A stretch of DNA of 64,000 nt, from assembly GCF_000341105.1 (NCBI RefSeq), contig NZ_ANBB01000033.1, positions 178,034 through 242,033 of the forward strand, written 5' to 3'. The DNA comes from Nocardiopsis potens DSM 45234. Its GTDB lineage: Bacteria; Actinomycetota; Actinomycetes; Streptosporangiales; Streptosporangiaceae. A program made the position numbers and the translations under genes. Below are positions 23,795-32,812 of the stretch, piece by piece. Position 1 is the stretch's first letter. Every line of letters starts with the position of its first letter. The notes beneath the pieces were generated by a model. The model was not told where the DNA came from, searched no databases, and worked only from the letters and a program-made list of their open reading frames with translations.

Positions 23795-26008
23795 ATGGAC
23801 GTCCAGCCCATGCTCACACGCGATCTCGTGCTGCGCGTGTGCGCCAACTCCACCGAGTTCGACGAAGGGTGGACGGCGGCCGAGAGCAAGGCCGTGGTCC
23901 CCTTCCTCGCACCCCGCGACACCGCGCTGATCGACGCGGTGGTGGCCGCGGCCGCGGACGTCGGGGTGAACCGACTGCTGATCTGCCGCACCCGGGCCGA
24001 ATTCGCCTATGAACCGGTGACCGACGCGCCGGCGAACACCGCCGGGATCGTCGACGTCATCCGCGGCTGGGGCGATGAGCCGACCGATGTGCTGATCGTG
24101 GTCGAGGACCTTTCCGCGGCGGTGATCATCACCGCCGAAGAACTCACCGTCGCCGCCGGACCCGACGATTTCGTCCGCGCCTTCGCCGGCGCCGACATCC
24201 CCGAGGCGCGCGCGGAATTCGGCGAGCAGGCGCGCCTCGGCCGCGACCCCGAGCTGCTCCGCGCGGCGCAGCGCTACGGCTGCCTGGAGATCGGCGGGCG
24301 GCACGCGCGCGGCAGCCGCGGCCCCGGGCCGGACCTCGCCGAGCGGCTGGCCGAGCGGGCGCACGCCCTCCGGGAGGGCTCCCCCGGGGCGGTCCGGGCG
24401 CTGCGCGCGGCGCGCGGCGCGGCCGGCTGGCTGGCGGTGGCCGTGCTGGCCGCCGCCGCGGTGGCCCTCCCCGGCGTGGGCGCGGTGGTCCCGGTCGCGC
24501 TGGGCATGCTCTGGCTGCTGATCCAGCTCGCGCTGCCGGCCCGCTCGCGCACCGTCGGCTTCGCCACCCTGCTCCGGGTGGCGGCGCTCGGCGCGATCGC
24601 GGTCTGGCCGGTCGCCTTCGCCGAGCAGACCGTCCTCGGCCTGCTCGGCCCCGGCGCCCCGGACTGGACCGGCCCCACCTACGTCGCGGTGCCGCTGGAG
24701 GAGGCGGGCAAGCTCGCCCCGCTGCTGCTGGTCTGGCTGTTCGCGCGGCGCCGGGTGAAGCGGATGTCCGCCGCCGACCACCTGCTGCTCGGCGCCGCCG
24801 CCGGGGCCGGGTTCCACCTGGCCGAGCGCGGGCTGCTCGCCGCGGCCTCCGGCGCGGTGCCCGGCACGACCCACTACGGCCTGTTCACCCTGCTGCCCGG
24901 CTGGTCCGCGGTCCCGGCGACCGGCACGGTCTTCGCCGGGCACGCCGTCACCACCGCGCTGATCGCCGGGGCGTTCGGCGTGGTCGCGGTGGGCCGCCGG
25001 CACCACGGGCTCTGGGTGTGGGCGCTGCCGCCGCTCGCGGTGGCCGTCGCCGCCGTCGACCACATGCACTACAACGCCGACCTGGCCGACGTGGACCTGG
25101 CCCCGGCCACCGCGTTCTTCGCCGCGCTCACCGGGAACGGGTCGCTCACCCGCTGGCTGCTGCTCCTGCTGCTGGCCGGCGCGGTGCTGATGGACCACCG
25201 GCTGGCCCGGCTCACCGCGGAGACCACCCCGCCGCTGCCCGGCGCCGAACCGCTGGCCGGGCTGCGCCGGGCGGCGCTCGGCCGCGCGGTGCGCGCCCGG
25301 GTCCGGGTCCCCGGCGACATCGCCCCGGTCTTCCGCCGCGCCGCCCTGGCCTGGATCCGCCTCCCGGTCACCCTGGCCTGCGGGCTGTCCGCGATGGTGC
25401 ACGAGCTCGCGGTGCAGGTCGCCGCGGCCCGGCGCGGCCCGGCGGCGCTCTTCGCCGCCTGGCGGCTGCTGCGCTGGCGCCGCGCGCACGCGATGGGGGC
25501 GGTGCGCGCGAACGGCCGGCCGTGGCGGCGCCACCCGGCGCGGGAGCGGCTGGAGGCCACCCGGCTGCTGCTGGAACCGGCCCGGCCGGGGACGGTGGCG
25601 GGCGCGGTGGGCACCGCCGCCGCGCTGGTCGCCGCGGCCCCGCTCGCCGACCCCGGCCGGCTCCCCGGCCTGCCGGGCGAGCCCGGCTACGCGCTGGCCG
25701 CGCTGCAGACCGGCATGGCCTGGTTCGGCGGGCTCCCGGCCGGCTCCCAGGCGTGGGCGGCGGCGGCCGGCGCCGCCCTGCTCGTCCTGGCCACCACCGG
25801 ATGGTCGGTGCCCTGGTCGCCGCCGGACGTCCGCGCGCTGCTCCGCCGCCCCGGCGCGGAGGCGGTGGTGCTGCTCGGCGCGGCCGCCCCGGGGCAGCTG
25901 GGCTACGGCGCGCTGGCGCTGATCGGGACGGTGCTGCCCGCGTCGGCCGGGCGGGTGCTCAAGCCGTCCCCCGCCGGCCGGGTGCGGAGCCCGTCGGGCG
26001 CCGCGTGA
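23795..26008 (+). CDS. PrsW-type intramembrane metalloprotease fused to an N-terminal cytosolic domain
   Basis: A 737-residue multi-pass protein. The PrsW signature is in the central membrane region: PLEEAGKLAPLL (paired Glu), GFHLAERG and FAGHAVTTALIAG, with a later DHMHYN, the same order of conserved polar residues as in PrsW, which cleaves anti-sigma factors. Residues ~1-190 form a soluble domain with no family that I recognise, and there are further spans and a basic cytosolic region (~500-600) at the C-terminus. It is far larger than Bacillus PrsW (~220 residues). No anti-sigma or sigma gene is adjacent. ATG at 23795, 128 bp after the EEP gene. Confidence 0.8.
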   Translation: MDVQPMLTRDLVLRVCANSTEFDEGWTAAESKAVVPFLAPRDTALIDAVVAAAADVGVNRLLICRTRAEFAYEPVTDAPANTAGIVDVIRGWGDEPTDVLIVVEDLSAAVIITAEELTVAAGPDDFVRAFAGADIPEARAEFGEQARLGRDPELLRAAQRYGCLEIGGRHARGSRGPGPDLAERLAERAHALREGSPGAVRALRAARGAAGWLAVAVLAAAAVALPGVGAVVPVALGMLWLLIQLALPARSRTVGFATLLRVAALGAIAVWPVAFAEQTVLGLLGPGAPDWTGPTYVAVPLEEAGKLAPLLLVWLFARRRVKRMSAADHLLLGAAAGAGFHLAERGLLAAASGAVPGTTHYGLFTLLPGWSAVPATGTVFAGHAVTTALIAGAFGVVAVGRRHHGLWVWALPPLAVAVAAVDHMHYNADLADVDLAPATAFFAALTGNGSLTRWLLLLLLAGAVLMDHRLARLTAETTPPLPGAEPLAGLRRAALGRAVRARVRVPGDIAPVFRRAALAWIRLPVTLACGLSAMVHELAVQVAAARRGPAALFAAWRLLRWRRAHAMGAVRANGRPWRRHPARERLEATRLLLEPARPGTVAGAVGTAAALVAAAPLADPGRLPGLPGEPGYALAALQTGMAWFGGLPAGSQAWAAAAGAALLVLATTGWSVPWSPPDVRALLRRPGAEAVVLLGAAAPGQLGYGALALIGTVLPASAGRVLKPSPAGRVRSPSGAA

Positions 26009-26059
26009 CCTCGGCGACAACCGCACTCACCGGCCCCGGGCGCGTGCCAGACTGAAGCC

Positions 26060-27187
26060 ATGCCACCGACATTCGCCGAGGCCCGCGTCGATCTGGGCGC
26101 GATCGCCGAGAACATCGCGCTGCTCGCGGAGCGGGCCCCGGGCGCGGAGACCATGGCCGTGGTCAAGGCCGACGGGTACGGCCACGGCGCGGTCCCCGCG
26201 GCCCGCGCCATGCTCGCCGGCGGGGCCGCCTGGCTGGGCACCGCCTTCATCGAGGAGGCGCTGGAGCTGCGCGCGGCCGGGATCACCGCGCCCGCGGTCT
26301 CCTGGATCCTGCCGCCCGGCGCACCGCTGGCCGCGGCGGTCTCCGCCGACATCGACCTCGGGGTGAGCGACCCGGAGGTGCTCCGGCGGGTGGCCGAGGC
26401 GGCCCGGGAGGCCGGCCGCCCGGCGTCGGTGCACCTCAAGGCCGACACCGGGCTGAACCGGGGCGGCGTCACCCGGGCCGACTGGCCGGAGACCGTCGCC
26501 GCCGCCGCGGCGGCCGAGGCGGGCGGGGAGATCCGGGTCACCGGCGTCTTCTCCCACTTCGCCTGCGCGGACGAGCCGGGCCACCCGTCGATCCGGGCCC
26601 AGCTCGCCTGCTACGCCGAGGCGCTGGAGGTCGCGGAGAAGGCCGGGCTGCGCCCGCGGGTGCGGCACCTGGCCAACTCCGCGGCCACGCTCACCCTCCC
26701 GGAGAGCCACTACGACCTGGTCCGGCCCGGCCTGGCGAGCTACGGGCTGAGCCCGATCCCCGGCCTGAAGGTCCCCGGGCTGCGCCCGGCGATGACGCTG
26801 CGCTCCCGGATCGCGCTGGTCAAGCGGGTTCCGGCGGGAGAGGGCGTCTCCTACGGGCACCGGTACCGGACCGAGAAGGACACCCGGCTGGCCCTGGTCC
26901 CGCTGGGCTACGGCGACGGGGTGCCGCGCGCCGCCACCAACCGGGGCCCGGTGCTGGCGGCCGGCCGGATCCGCACCGTCTCCGGCACCGTCTGCATGGA
27001 CCAGTTCATGGTGGACGTCGGCGAGGACCCGGTCGAGGCCGGGGAGTACGCGGTGCTGTTCGGCGGCGCGGAGGGCGAGCCGAGCGCCGAGGACTGGGCC
27101 GAGGTGCTGGACACCATCCCCTACGAGATCGTGACCCGGATCGGCGCCCGGGTGCCGCGGGTCTACACCGGCCCCGGCGCCCCCTGA
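26060..27187 (+). CDS. alr: Alanine racemase
   Basis: A 375-residue fold-type III PLP enzyme that makes D-alanine for peptidoglycan. The PLP lysine is in AVVKADGYGHGA (about residue 37) and the catalytic tyrosine is in GVSYGHRYRT (about residue 267). HLKADTGLNRGG and GTVCMDQFMVDVG are also typical. It heads the alr-tsaE-tsaB-rimI-tsaD run conserved across actinobacteria. A 64-bp palindrome begins 10 bp after its stop and may end or attenuate its transcript before tsaE. Confidence 0.97.
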   Translation: MPPTFAEARVDLGAIAENIALLAERAPGAETMAVVKADGYGHGAVPAARAMLAGGAAWLGTAFIEEALELRAAGITAPAVSWILPPGAPLAAAVSADIDLGVSDPEVLRRVAEAAREAGRPASVHLKADTGLNRGGVTRADWPETVAAAAAAEAGGEIRVTGVFSHFACADEPGHPSIRAQLACYAEALEVAEKAGLRPRVRHLANSAATLTLPESHYDLVRPGLASYGLSPIPGLKVPGLRPAMTLRSRIALVKRVPAGEGVSYGHRYRTEKDTRLALVPLGYGDGVPRAATNRGPVLAAGRIRTVSGTVCMDQFMVDVGEDPVEAGEYAVLFGGAEGEPSAEDWAEVLDTIPYEIVTRIGARVPRVYTGPGAP

Positions 27188-27196
27188 CCCCTCCTC

Positions 27197-27260
27197 CGGT
27201 GATCTCGGCGTTGCGGGGGCCTCAGAGCGCTCTGATACCCCAGCGACGCCGAGATCACCG
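27197..27260. repeat. 64-bp palindromic element, copy 3
   Basis: Twenty-eight of 32 arm positions pair; outer arms CGGTGATCTCGGCG and CGCCGAGATCACCG are perfect and the centre is CAGAGCGCTCTG. It lies between alr and tsaE, 10 bp after the alr stop and 76 bp before the tsaE start. Confidence 0.85.
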
Positions 27261-27336
27261 CGCTGACCTCGGACGGTCCGGACTCCGACTACCCTGGGGC
27301 ACGTCCCTCCTGGACCCTGCCCGATCTGAGAAGGCG

Positions 27337-27810
27337 ATGACCGACACAGTGCGAACCACCACGGTGCGCGCCGAGGCCGCCACCGACGGGGCGATGCGCG
27401 CCCTCGGGGCCCGCCTCGCCGCACTGCTCGCCCCCGGCGACCTGCTCATCCTGTCCGGGCCGCTGGGCGCGGGGAAGACCACCCTCACCCAGGGGATCGC
27501 CGAAGGACTCAAGGTGCGCGGCCCGATCACCTCGCCGACCTTCGTGATCTCCCGGATCCACCCCCCGCTGGGCGACGGCCCGGCGCTGGTGCACGTGGAC
27601 GCCTACCGGCTCGGCGACGCCGCCGAGCTGGACGACATCGACCTGGACGCGACCCTCGCCGACTCGGTCACCGTCGTGGAGTGGGGCGAGGGCCTGGCCG
27701 AGGAGCTCTCCGAGGAGCGCCTCGAGATCACCCTGGAGCGGCGCCCCGACGACACCCGCGCGCTGCTCTTCACCGGATTCGGCCCCCGCTGGGCCGACCT
27801 GCGGCTGTAG
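27337..27810 (+). CDS. tsaE: tRNA t6A biosynthesis ATPase TsaE
   Basis: A 157-residue P-loop protein that drives turnover of the TsaB-TsaD complex making N6-threonylcarbamoyladenosine at A37 of ANN-decoding tRNAs. Walker A is GPLGAGKTTLTQG, followed by ITSPTFVISR and a VHVDAYRL segment, and the Trp-containing VVEWGEGL. I chose the ATG at 27337 (AGAAGG upstream); the open frame extends upstream into the palindrome without similarity. tsaB begins 11 bp later. Confidence 0.95.
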   Translation: MTDTVRTTTVRAEAATDGAMRALGARLAALLAPGDLLILSGPLGAGKTTLTQGIAEGLKVRGPITSPTFVISRIHPPLGDGPALVHVDAYRLGDAAELDDIDLDATLADSVTVVEWGEGLAEELSEERLEITLERRPDDTRALLFTGFGPRWADLRL

Positions 27811-27821
27811 GCTGGACGACC

Positions 27822-28508
27822 GTGCTTCTCCTGGCTTTCGACACCGCGACCCCGGCCGTGACCGCCGCGGTCTGCACCGCCCCCGACGCGGGGGCCCCCG
27901 ATTCCGTCGCCGTCGCCGCGAGCACCGCCTCGGTGGACGCCCGGCGCCACGGCGAACTGCTCGCCCCCGGCATCGCCGACGTCGTCGAGCGGGCCGGAGC
28001 GGCCCTCTCCGACCTCACCCACATCGCGGTGGGCATCGGCCCCGGCCCCTACACCGGCCTGCGGGTGGGCCTGACCACCGGGCTCTCCCTGGCCGACGCG
28101 CTGGGCATCGAGTGCGTGGGCGTGGCCACCCTGGACGCGCTGGCCTTCGCCTCCGGGCGGACCGGCCCGTTCATCGCGGCCACCGACGCCCGCCGCAAGG
28201 AGGTGTTCTGGGCCCGCTACGCCGACGCCCGGACCCGGGTCGGCGACATCGCGGTGGACCGCCCGGCCGAGCTGGACACCGGCGGCCTGCCGGTGATCGG
28301 CCACGGCGCCGCGCTCTACGGGGAGGTGCTCGGCGCCGACGAGGAGTCGGCCGCCCCGCTGCACCCCACCGCCGCCGCCCTCGGCGAGCTCGCCGCCCGC
28401 CGGCTGCTGGCCGGCGAGGAGCTCCCCGCGCCCCGGCCGATGTACCTGCGCCGCCCGGACGCGGTGGAGCCCGGCGCCCCGAAGAAGGTGCGGCAGTGGA
28501 AGGCGTGA
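27822..28508 (+). CDS. tsaB: tRNA t6A biosynthesis protein TsaB
   Basis: A 228-residue ASKHA-fold protein, the scaffold that pairs with TsaD. LLLAFDTATPAVTAAV at the start and VGIGPGPYTGLRVGLTTGLSLADALG are family hallmarks; it lacks the catalytic metal histidines of TsaD. GTG at 27822 is chosen to start the fold. It overlaps rimI by 4 nt (GTGA). Confidence 0.94.
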   Translation: MLLLAFDTATPAVTAAVCTAPDAGAPDSVAVAASTASVDARRHGELLAPGIADVVERAGAALSDLTHIAVGIGPGPYTGLRVGLTTGLSLADALGIECVGVATLDALAFASGRTGPFIAATDARRKEVFWARYADARTRVGDIAVDRPAELDTGGLPVIGHGAALYGEVLGADEESAAPLHPTAAALGELAARRLLAGEELPAPRPMYLRRPDAVEPGAPKKVRQWKA

Positions 28509-28990
28509 GACCCGCCCGGATCCGCCCGATGGCCGAGGACGACGTCGCCCCGGTGATGGAGCTGGAGCGGGCGCTGTTCCCCAAGGACGCCTGGAGCGAG
28601 CAGATGCTCCGCTCCGAACTGGCCGAGCCGACCCGCCGGTACTACGTCGCGGTCGAGCCCGACGCCCCGGAGACCGTCATCGGCTACGCCGGGCTCCGCT
28701 CCGTCCCGCCCGAGGGCGACGTGCAGACCATCGCGGTGCGCACCGACGCCCAGGGCCGCGGCATCGGCGCCGCGCTGCTCACCCGGCTGCTCGGCGAGGC
28801 CCTGGACCGCGGCGCCACCGAGGTGTTCCTGGAGGTCCGCTCGGACAACCCGCGCGCCCGGGAGCTGTACCGCCGGTTCGGCTTCGAGGAGATCGGGGTG
28901 CGCCGCCGGTACTACCGGGACGCCGACGCGATCGTGATGCGCCGCTCCGCCACCGTGGCCGAGCGCGCGGGGGAGGAGCGGTTCCGGTGA
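28505..28990 (+). CDS. rimI: Ribosomal protein alanine N-acetyltransferase RimI-like
   Basis: A 161-residue GNAT acetyltransferase. The acetyl-CoA loop is [14 protein letters not shown], preceded by the VQTIAVR strand and followed by [28 protein letters not shown], as in RimI, which acetylates the N-terminal Ala of S18 in E. coli; in actinobacteria the target may be broader. Translation is coupled to tsaB through a GTGA overlap. Confidence 0.93.
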   Translation: MRPARIRPMAEDDVAPVMELERALFPKDAWSEQMLRSELAEPTRRYYVAVEPDAPETVIGYAGLRSVPPEGDVQTIAVRTDAQGRGIGAALLTRLLGEALDRGATEVFLEVRSDNPRARELYRRFGFEEIGVRRRYYRDADAIVMRRSATVAERAGEERFR

Positions 28991-29175
28991 CCGCCGCCCC
29001 CGCCCGGACCACCGGGCGCCGCGCCCCGCGCGGCGGCGCCCCCGCCTCCCGGCCGGCCGCCCGCGCGGCGGCGCCGGAGGCCCGCCCACCGCTCCCCGGC
29101 GGCCGGGCCGGCACGACCCCCGCCCCGGCGGGGACGGCCGGCGCCGCCGGGCCCCTTTCCGGAGGAACACGATGA
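28987..29175 (+). CDS. Possible small Ala/Pro/Arg-rich ORF coupled between rimI and tsaD
   Basis: A 62-residue open frame whose GTG overlaps the rimI stop (GTGA) and whose own TGA overlaps the tsaD start (ATGA). The peptide is almost entirely Ala, Pro, Arg, Gly and Thr with no recognisable domain. It fills the whole gap between two otherwise adjacent operon genes, so it could be a translational-coupling ORF or an untranslated GC-rich spacer that is open by chance. Confidence 0.3.
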   Translation: MTAAPARTTGRRAPRGGAPASRPAARAAAPEARPPLPGGRAGTTPAPAGTAGAAGPLSGGTR

Positions 29176-30212
29176 GCCGTACCGACCTCCCCCTGATCAT
29201 GGGCATCGAGACCTCGTGCGACGAGACCGGCGTCGGCCTGGTCCGCGGCTGCGAGCTGCTCGGCGAGGACGTGGCGTCCAGTGTGGCCGAGCACGCCCGG
29301 TTCGGCGGCGTCGTCCCGGAGGTCGCCAGCCGGGCGCACCTGGAGGCGATGGTCCCCACGGTGCGCCGCGCGCTGGACGCCGCCGGGGTGAAGGCCTCCG
29401 ACGTGGACGCGATCGCGGTCACCGCCGGCCCCGGCCTGGCCGGCGCGCTGCTGGTGGGCGTCTCCGCGGCCAAGGCCTACGCGATGGCGCTGGGCGTCCC
29501 GCTCTACGGGGTCAACCACCTGGTCGGGCACGTCGCGGTGGACCAGCTGGAGCACGGCCCGCTGCCCAAGCCCGCGGTCGCGCTGCTGGTCTCCGGCGGC
29601 CACACCTCGCTGCTGCTCGTCAACGACCTGGCCACCGACGTGCGGTCGCTGGGCGACACGGTGGACGACGCCGCCGGCGAGGCCTACGACAAGGTCGCCC
29701 GGCTGCTGGACCTGCCCTACCCGGGCGGCCCGCCGATCGACCGGGCCGCGCGCGAGGGCGACCCGAAGGCGATCCGCTTCCCGCGCGGCAAGTGGGGGGA
29801 CGGCACCTTCGACTTCTCCTTCTCCGGGCTGAAGACGGCGGTGGCCCGCTGGGTCGAGAACGCCGGCCGCGCGGGGGAGGCGATCCCGGTCGCCGACATC
29901 GCCGCGGGCTTCCAGGAGTCGGTGGTGGACGTGCTCACCCGCAAGGCGGTGGACGCCTGCCGCGAGCACGGCGTCGAGCACCTGGTGATCAGCGGCGGCG
30001 TGGCGGCCAACTCCCGGCTGCGCGCGCTGGCCGAGGAGCGCTGCGCCGCGGCCGGCATCACCCTGCGGGTGCCCCGGCCCAAGCTGTGCACCGACAACGG
30101 CGCGATGATCGCGGCCCTCGGCGCCGAGGTGGTCGCCGCCGGCCTCCCGCCGTCCCGGCTGGACCTGGCCACCGACACCTCCCTCCCGGTGAGCGTCCCG
30201 CTGGCCCCGTAG
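29172..30212 (+). CDS. tsaD: tRNA N6-threonylcarbamoyladenosine transferase TsaD
   Basis: The catalytic subunit for t6A37. The 346-residue protein has the [17 protein letters not shown] start, the metal-binding HLVGHVAV pair, [23 protein letters not shown] and a C-terminal [19 protein letters not shown] precedes the ATG. With TsaE and TsaB upstream, all components except TsaC (Sua5, usually elsewhere) are encoded here. Confidence 0.97.
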   Translation: MSRTDLPLIMGIETSCDETGVGLVRGCELLGEDVASSVAEHARFGGVVPEVASRAHLEAMVPTVRRALDAAGVKASDVDAIAVTAGPGLAGALLVGVSAAKAYAMALGVPLYGVNHLVGHVAVDQLEHGPLPKPAVALLVSGGHTSLLLVNDLATDVRSLGDTVDDAAGEAYDKVARLLDLPYPGGPPIDRAAREGDPKAIRFPRGKWGDGTFDFSFSGLKTAVARWVENAGRAGEAIPVADIAAGFQESVVDVLTRKAVDACREHGVEHLVISGGVAANSRLRALAEERCAAAGITLRVPRPKLCTDNGAMIAALGAEVVAAGLPPSRLDLATDTSLPVSVPLAP

Positions 30213-30359
30213 CACGCCGGAAGTCCTCGGGGCGGGCCCGGCCGGTGGAGGAGCGGTCCGCGCCCCCCCCTGCGGCTCGGCGAGTACGGCGCGGTCCCCG
30301 TGTGCGGTGCCCGTGGTTCCCCGGCCCGCGCCGGCGGCGGGCCGGGGCCCGGCACGGCG

Positions 30360-30389
30360 AGGGCCGCCCCCGAGGGAGGGGGCGGCCCT
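30360..30389. terminator. Bidirectional terminator between tsaD and the coiled-coil gene
   Basis: AGGGCCGCCCCC and GGGGGCGGCCCT pair perfectly around a 6-nt loop. It lies between the convergent tsaD (+) and the gene ending at 30425 (-). The rest of the 212-bp gap shows nothing further. Confidence 0.75.
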
Positions 30390-30424
30390 TCGTTCCGGTG
30401 CCGGCGGTGTGCGGGGACTACCGA

Positions 30425-32812
30425 CTACTCGTCGTCCTCGTCGTCGTCGCGGCGGCGCTTCTTCTTGCCGTCCCGGTTCGGCCGGAGCAGCGCCTCGGCC
30501 AGGGCGAGCATCGTCTCCTCCAGCGAGGCGAGGCGCTTGGTGATGTCGTCGTGGGAGGTCTCCACCGCCTCGGTGAGCGCCTCCTCCAGCTCGTGCCGGT
30601 CCGGGCGGCTCTGGATCTCCTTGGCGATCTCCTTGGTGCGCGGGTCCATCTCGGCCAGCGGCTTGAGCGCCCCGCCGAGCCGCTCCTCCAGCGCCTCCAG
30701 CCTGCCGCCGTGGTCCTCGACGACCGGGCGCTCGACCAGCTCGGTGAGGCGCCGGTGCAGCTCGGCGACCTCCAGCGAGGCGGGCAGCTGGGCGAGGCGC
30801 TGGTTGACCGCCTCCAGCCGGTCGTCCACCGCCTCCAGGCGGCCGTCGACCCCGTCGAGCTGGCCGTCGACGCCGTCCAGCTGGCCGTGCACGCCCTCGA
30901 ACTTGCCCTCGACGCCGGTGAGCCGGCCGTCCAGGCCGTCCAGGCGGCCGGTGAGGCCGTCGAAGCCGCCGTCGAAGTGGCCCTCGAAGCCGTCGAAGCG
31001 GTCGCTGAGCCGGCCCAGGCCGTGCTCGAACCGGCCGGTGACGGCGGTCAGGTGCGCCTCGATGCGCTCCTCCACCGACGCGCGGTGCTCCTCGTAGAGC
31101 GCGCCCAGCGCGGTGTGCCGGGCCTCGCCCTTCTCCTCCAGCTCGGCGACGGCCTTCTCCAGGGCGGTGCGCAGGGCGGCCAGGTCCGCGGCGGCCGCGG
31201 CCCGGTCCTCGTCGGCGGCGGAGCGCAGCGCGGCGGCGGTCTCCTCCAGCCGGGCGGCGAGGTCCTCGCGCTGCCGGTCGTCCCGCTCGCGCAGCTCGGA
31301 GCGGCTCAGTTCGAGCTGCTCGTGCAGTTCGGCGAGGCGGTCGCGCAGGTGCCCGCGGAGGTCGCCCAGGCGGGTCTCGGTGTCCCCGGAGAGCTTGGCG
31401 ACGGCGGCGGTGGCGTCGGCGACCGCGGCGGCGGCCTCGGCGTGGTTCTCGTCGGCCTGGGTGGTCAGCCGGGTCAGCGCGCGGCCGAGCTCGGCGACGA
31501 GGGCCTCGCGGTCCTCGGCGGCCCGCGCCGCGGCCGCGGCGTGCCGCTCCTCCTCGGCGGTGCCCAGCGCGGCCAGCGCCTCCTGCTGCTCGCGCAGGGT
31601 CTCGGCCAGCGAGCCGCGGCCGTCGGCGACGGCCTGCTCCAGGGCGGCCCGGCCCTCGGCGACCGCGGCGCTGAGCGCGGCGTGCCGCTCCTCTTCCGCG
31701 GTGCCGAGGCCGGCGATGGCCTCCTGCTGCTCGCGCCGCTGCTCGCCGAGGGCCTCGGCCAGGGCGGTGCGGCCGTCGGCGACGGCCTGCTCCAGCGCGG
31801 CCCGGTCCTCGGCGGCGGCGCCGGTGAGGGCGGTGTGCCGCTCCTCTTCGGCGGCGGCCAGCGCGGCCAGCGCCTCCTGCTGCTCCTGCAGGGTTCCGGT
31901 GAGTGCGGTGTGCCGCTCCTCCTCGGCGGTGCCGAGGCCGGCGATGGCCTCCTGCTGCTCGCGCCGCTGCTCGCCGAGGGCCTCGGCCAGGGCGGTGCGG
32001 CCGTCGGCGACGGCCTGCTCCAGCGCGGCCCGGCCGTCGGTGACGGTGCCGGTGAGGGCGGTGTGCCGCTCCTCTTCGGCGGCGGCCAGCGCGGCCAGCG
32101 CCTCCTGCTGCTCGCGGAGGGTCTCGGCGAGCGCGGTGCGGCCGTCGGCGACGGCCTGCTCCAGGGCGGCCCGGCCCTCGGTGACGGCGGTGCTGAGCGC
32201 CTCGTGCCGCTCGGCGTCGACCGCGGAGGCCTCGCCGTCCCGGCGCTCCAGCGCCTCGGTCAGCCCGGCCAGCGTCTCCTGGACGGCGGACTCCAGGGTG
32301 TCCAGGCGGGCGCCGAGGGCCTCGAAGCGCTCCTCGGAGGAGGTGGAGAGGCGCTCCAGGTGGCCGGCGACGCCCTCCAGGCGGGAGTGGGTGCGGGTGC
32401 CGGCCTCGGTGAGCGCCCGGATCCGGTCCAGGGCGGTGGTCACGTGGTCGGAGACGCCGCGGACGTCGGAGCGGAGCGCGGGGATCTCGGAGAGCGGCTT
32501 GACCCGCTGGCCGACCATCTCGATGTGCTCGGCGAGGGTCTCGGCCCACTCCGGGGCCCGCGAGGTGAGGTCGTCGACGCGGCCCTGCACCGCGGCGACC
32601 GACTCGGAGAGCGCGGTGAACTCGCGCTCGCGCATCTCGCGCAGGAGCCACTCCATGCCCTCCAGGCGCTGGCGCATCTCCTCGGTCACTGCGCCCTGGG
32701 ATTTCTGCTCGGAGACCTGCTCCTGGGCGGCTCTGGAGAGCAGGTCGCGCATGCGGTCGGAGATCCCGGTCTGACCTCCTCCGTTGAGGAAGTCGTTAGC
32801 GGTCTTGTCCAC
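30425..32812 (-). CDS. Long repetitive coiled-coil protein
   Basis: A 795-residue protein made almost wholly of Ala/Glu/Leu/Arg heptads. After a conserved-looking N-terminus (MDKTANDFLNGGGQTGISDRM...) come internal repeats of about 33-55 residues, each containing EERHTAL, RAALEQAVADGRTALAE and REQQEAIAGL or EALAAL. A second region (~620-680) has GRLDGLDGRL-type short repeats, and the protein ends in KKKRRR followed by an acidic tail. No signal peptide or membrane span. The layout suggests a cytoplasmic filament or scaffold, like FilP/Scy-type proteins of filamentous actinobacteria, but there is no family match that I can name. GTG start at 32812 with AAGGAG upstream. Confidence 0.8.
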   Translation of the reverse strand: MDKTANDFLNGGGQTGISDRMRDLLSRAAQEQVSEQKSQGAVTEEMRQRLEGMEWLLREMREREFTALSESVAAVQGRVDDLTSRAPEWAETLAEHIEMVGQRVKPLSEIPALRSDVRGVSDHVTTALDRIRALTEAGTRTHSRLEGVAGHLERLSTSSEERFEALGARLDTLESAVQETLAGLTEALERRDGEASAVDAERHEALSTAVTEGRAALEQAVADGRTALAETLREQQEALAALAAAEEERHTALTGTVTDGRAALEQAVADGRTALAEALGEQRREQQEAIAGLGTAEEERHTALTGTLQEQQEALAALAAAEEERHTALTGAAAEDRAALEQAVADGRTALAEALGEQRREQQEAIAGLGTAEEERHAALSAAVAEGRAALEQAVADGRGSLAETLREQQEALAALGTAEEERHAAAAARAAEDREALVAELGRALTRLTTQADENHAEAAAAVADATAAVAKLSGDTETRLGDLRGHLRDRLAELHEQLELSRSELRERDDRQREDLAARLEETAAALRSAADEDRAAAAADLAALRTALEKAVAELEEKGEARHTALGALYEEHRASVEERIEAHLTAVTGRFEHGLGRLSDRFDGFEGHFDGGFDGLTGRLDGLDGRLTGVEGKFEGVHGQLDGVDGQLDGVDGRLEAVDDRLEAVNQRLAQLPASLEVAELHRRLTELVERPVVEDHGGRLEALEERLGGALKPLAEMDPRTKEIAKEIQSRPDRHELEEALTEAVETSHDDITKRLASLEETMLALAEALLRPNRDGKKKRRRDDDEDDE

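Noticed and set aside
28779..32651. Very long minus-strand open frame over tsaD and the coiled-coil gene
   Set aside because: It covers conserved tsaD and is a shifted frame of the coiled-coil gene; arginine-rich noise.
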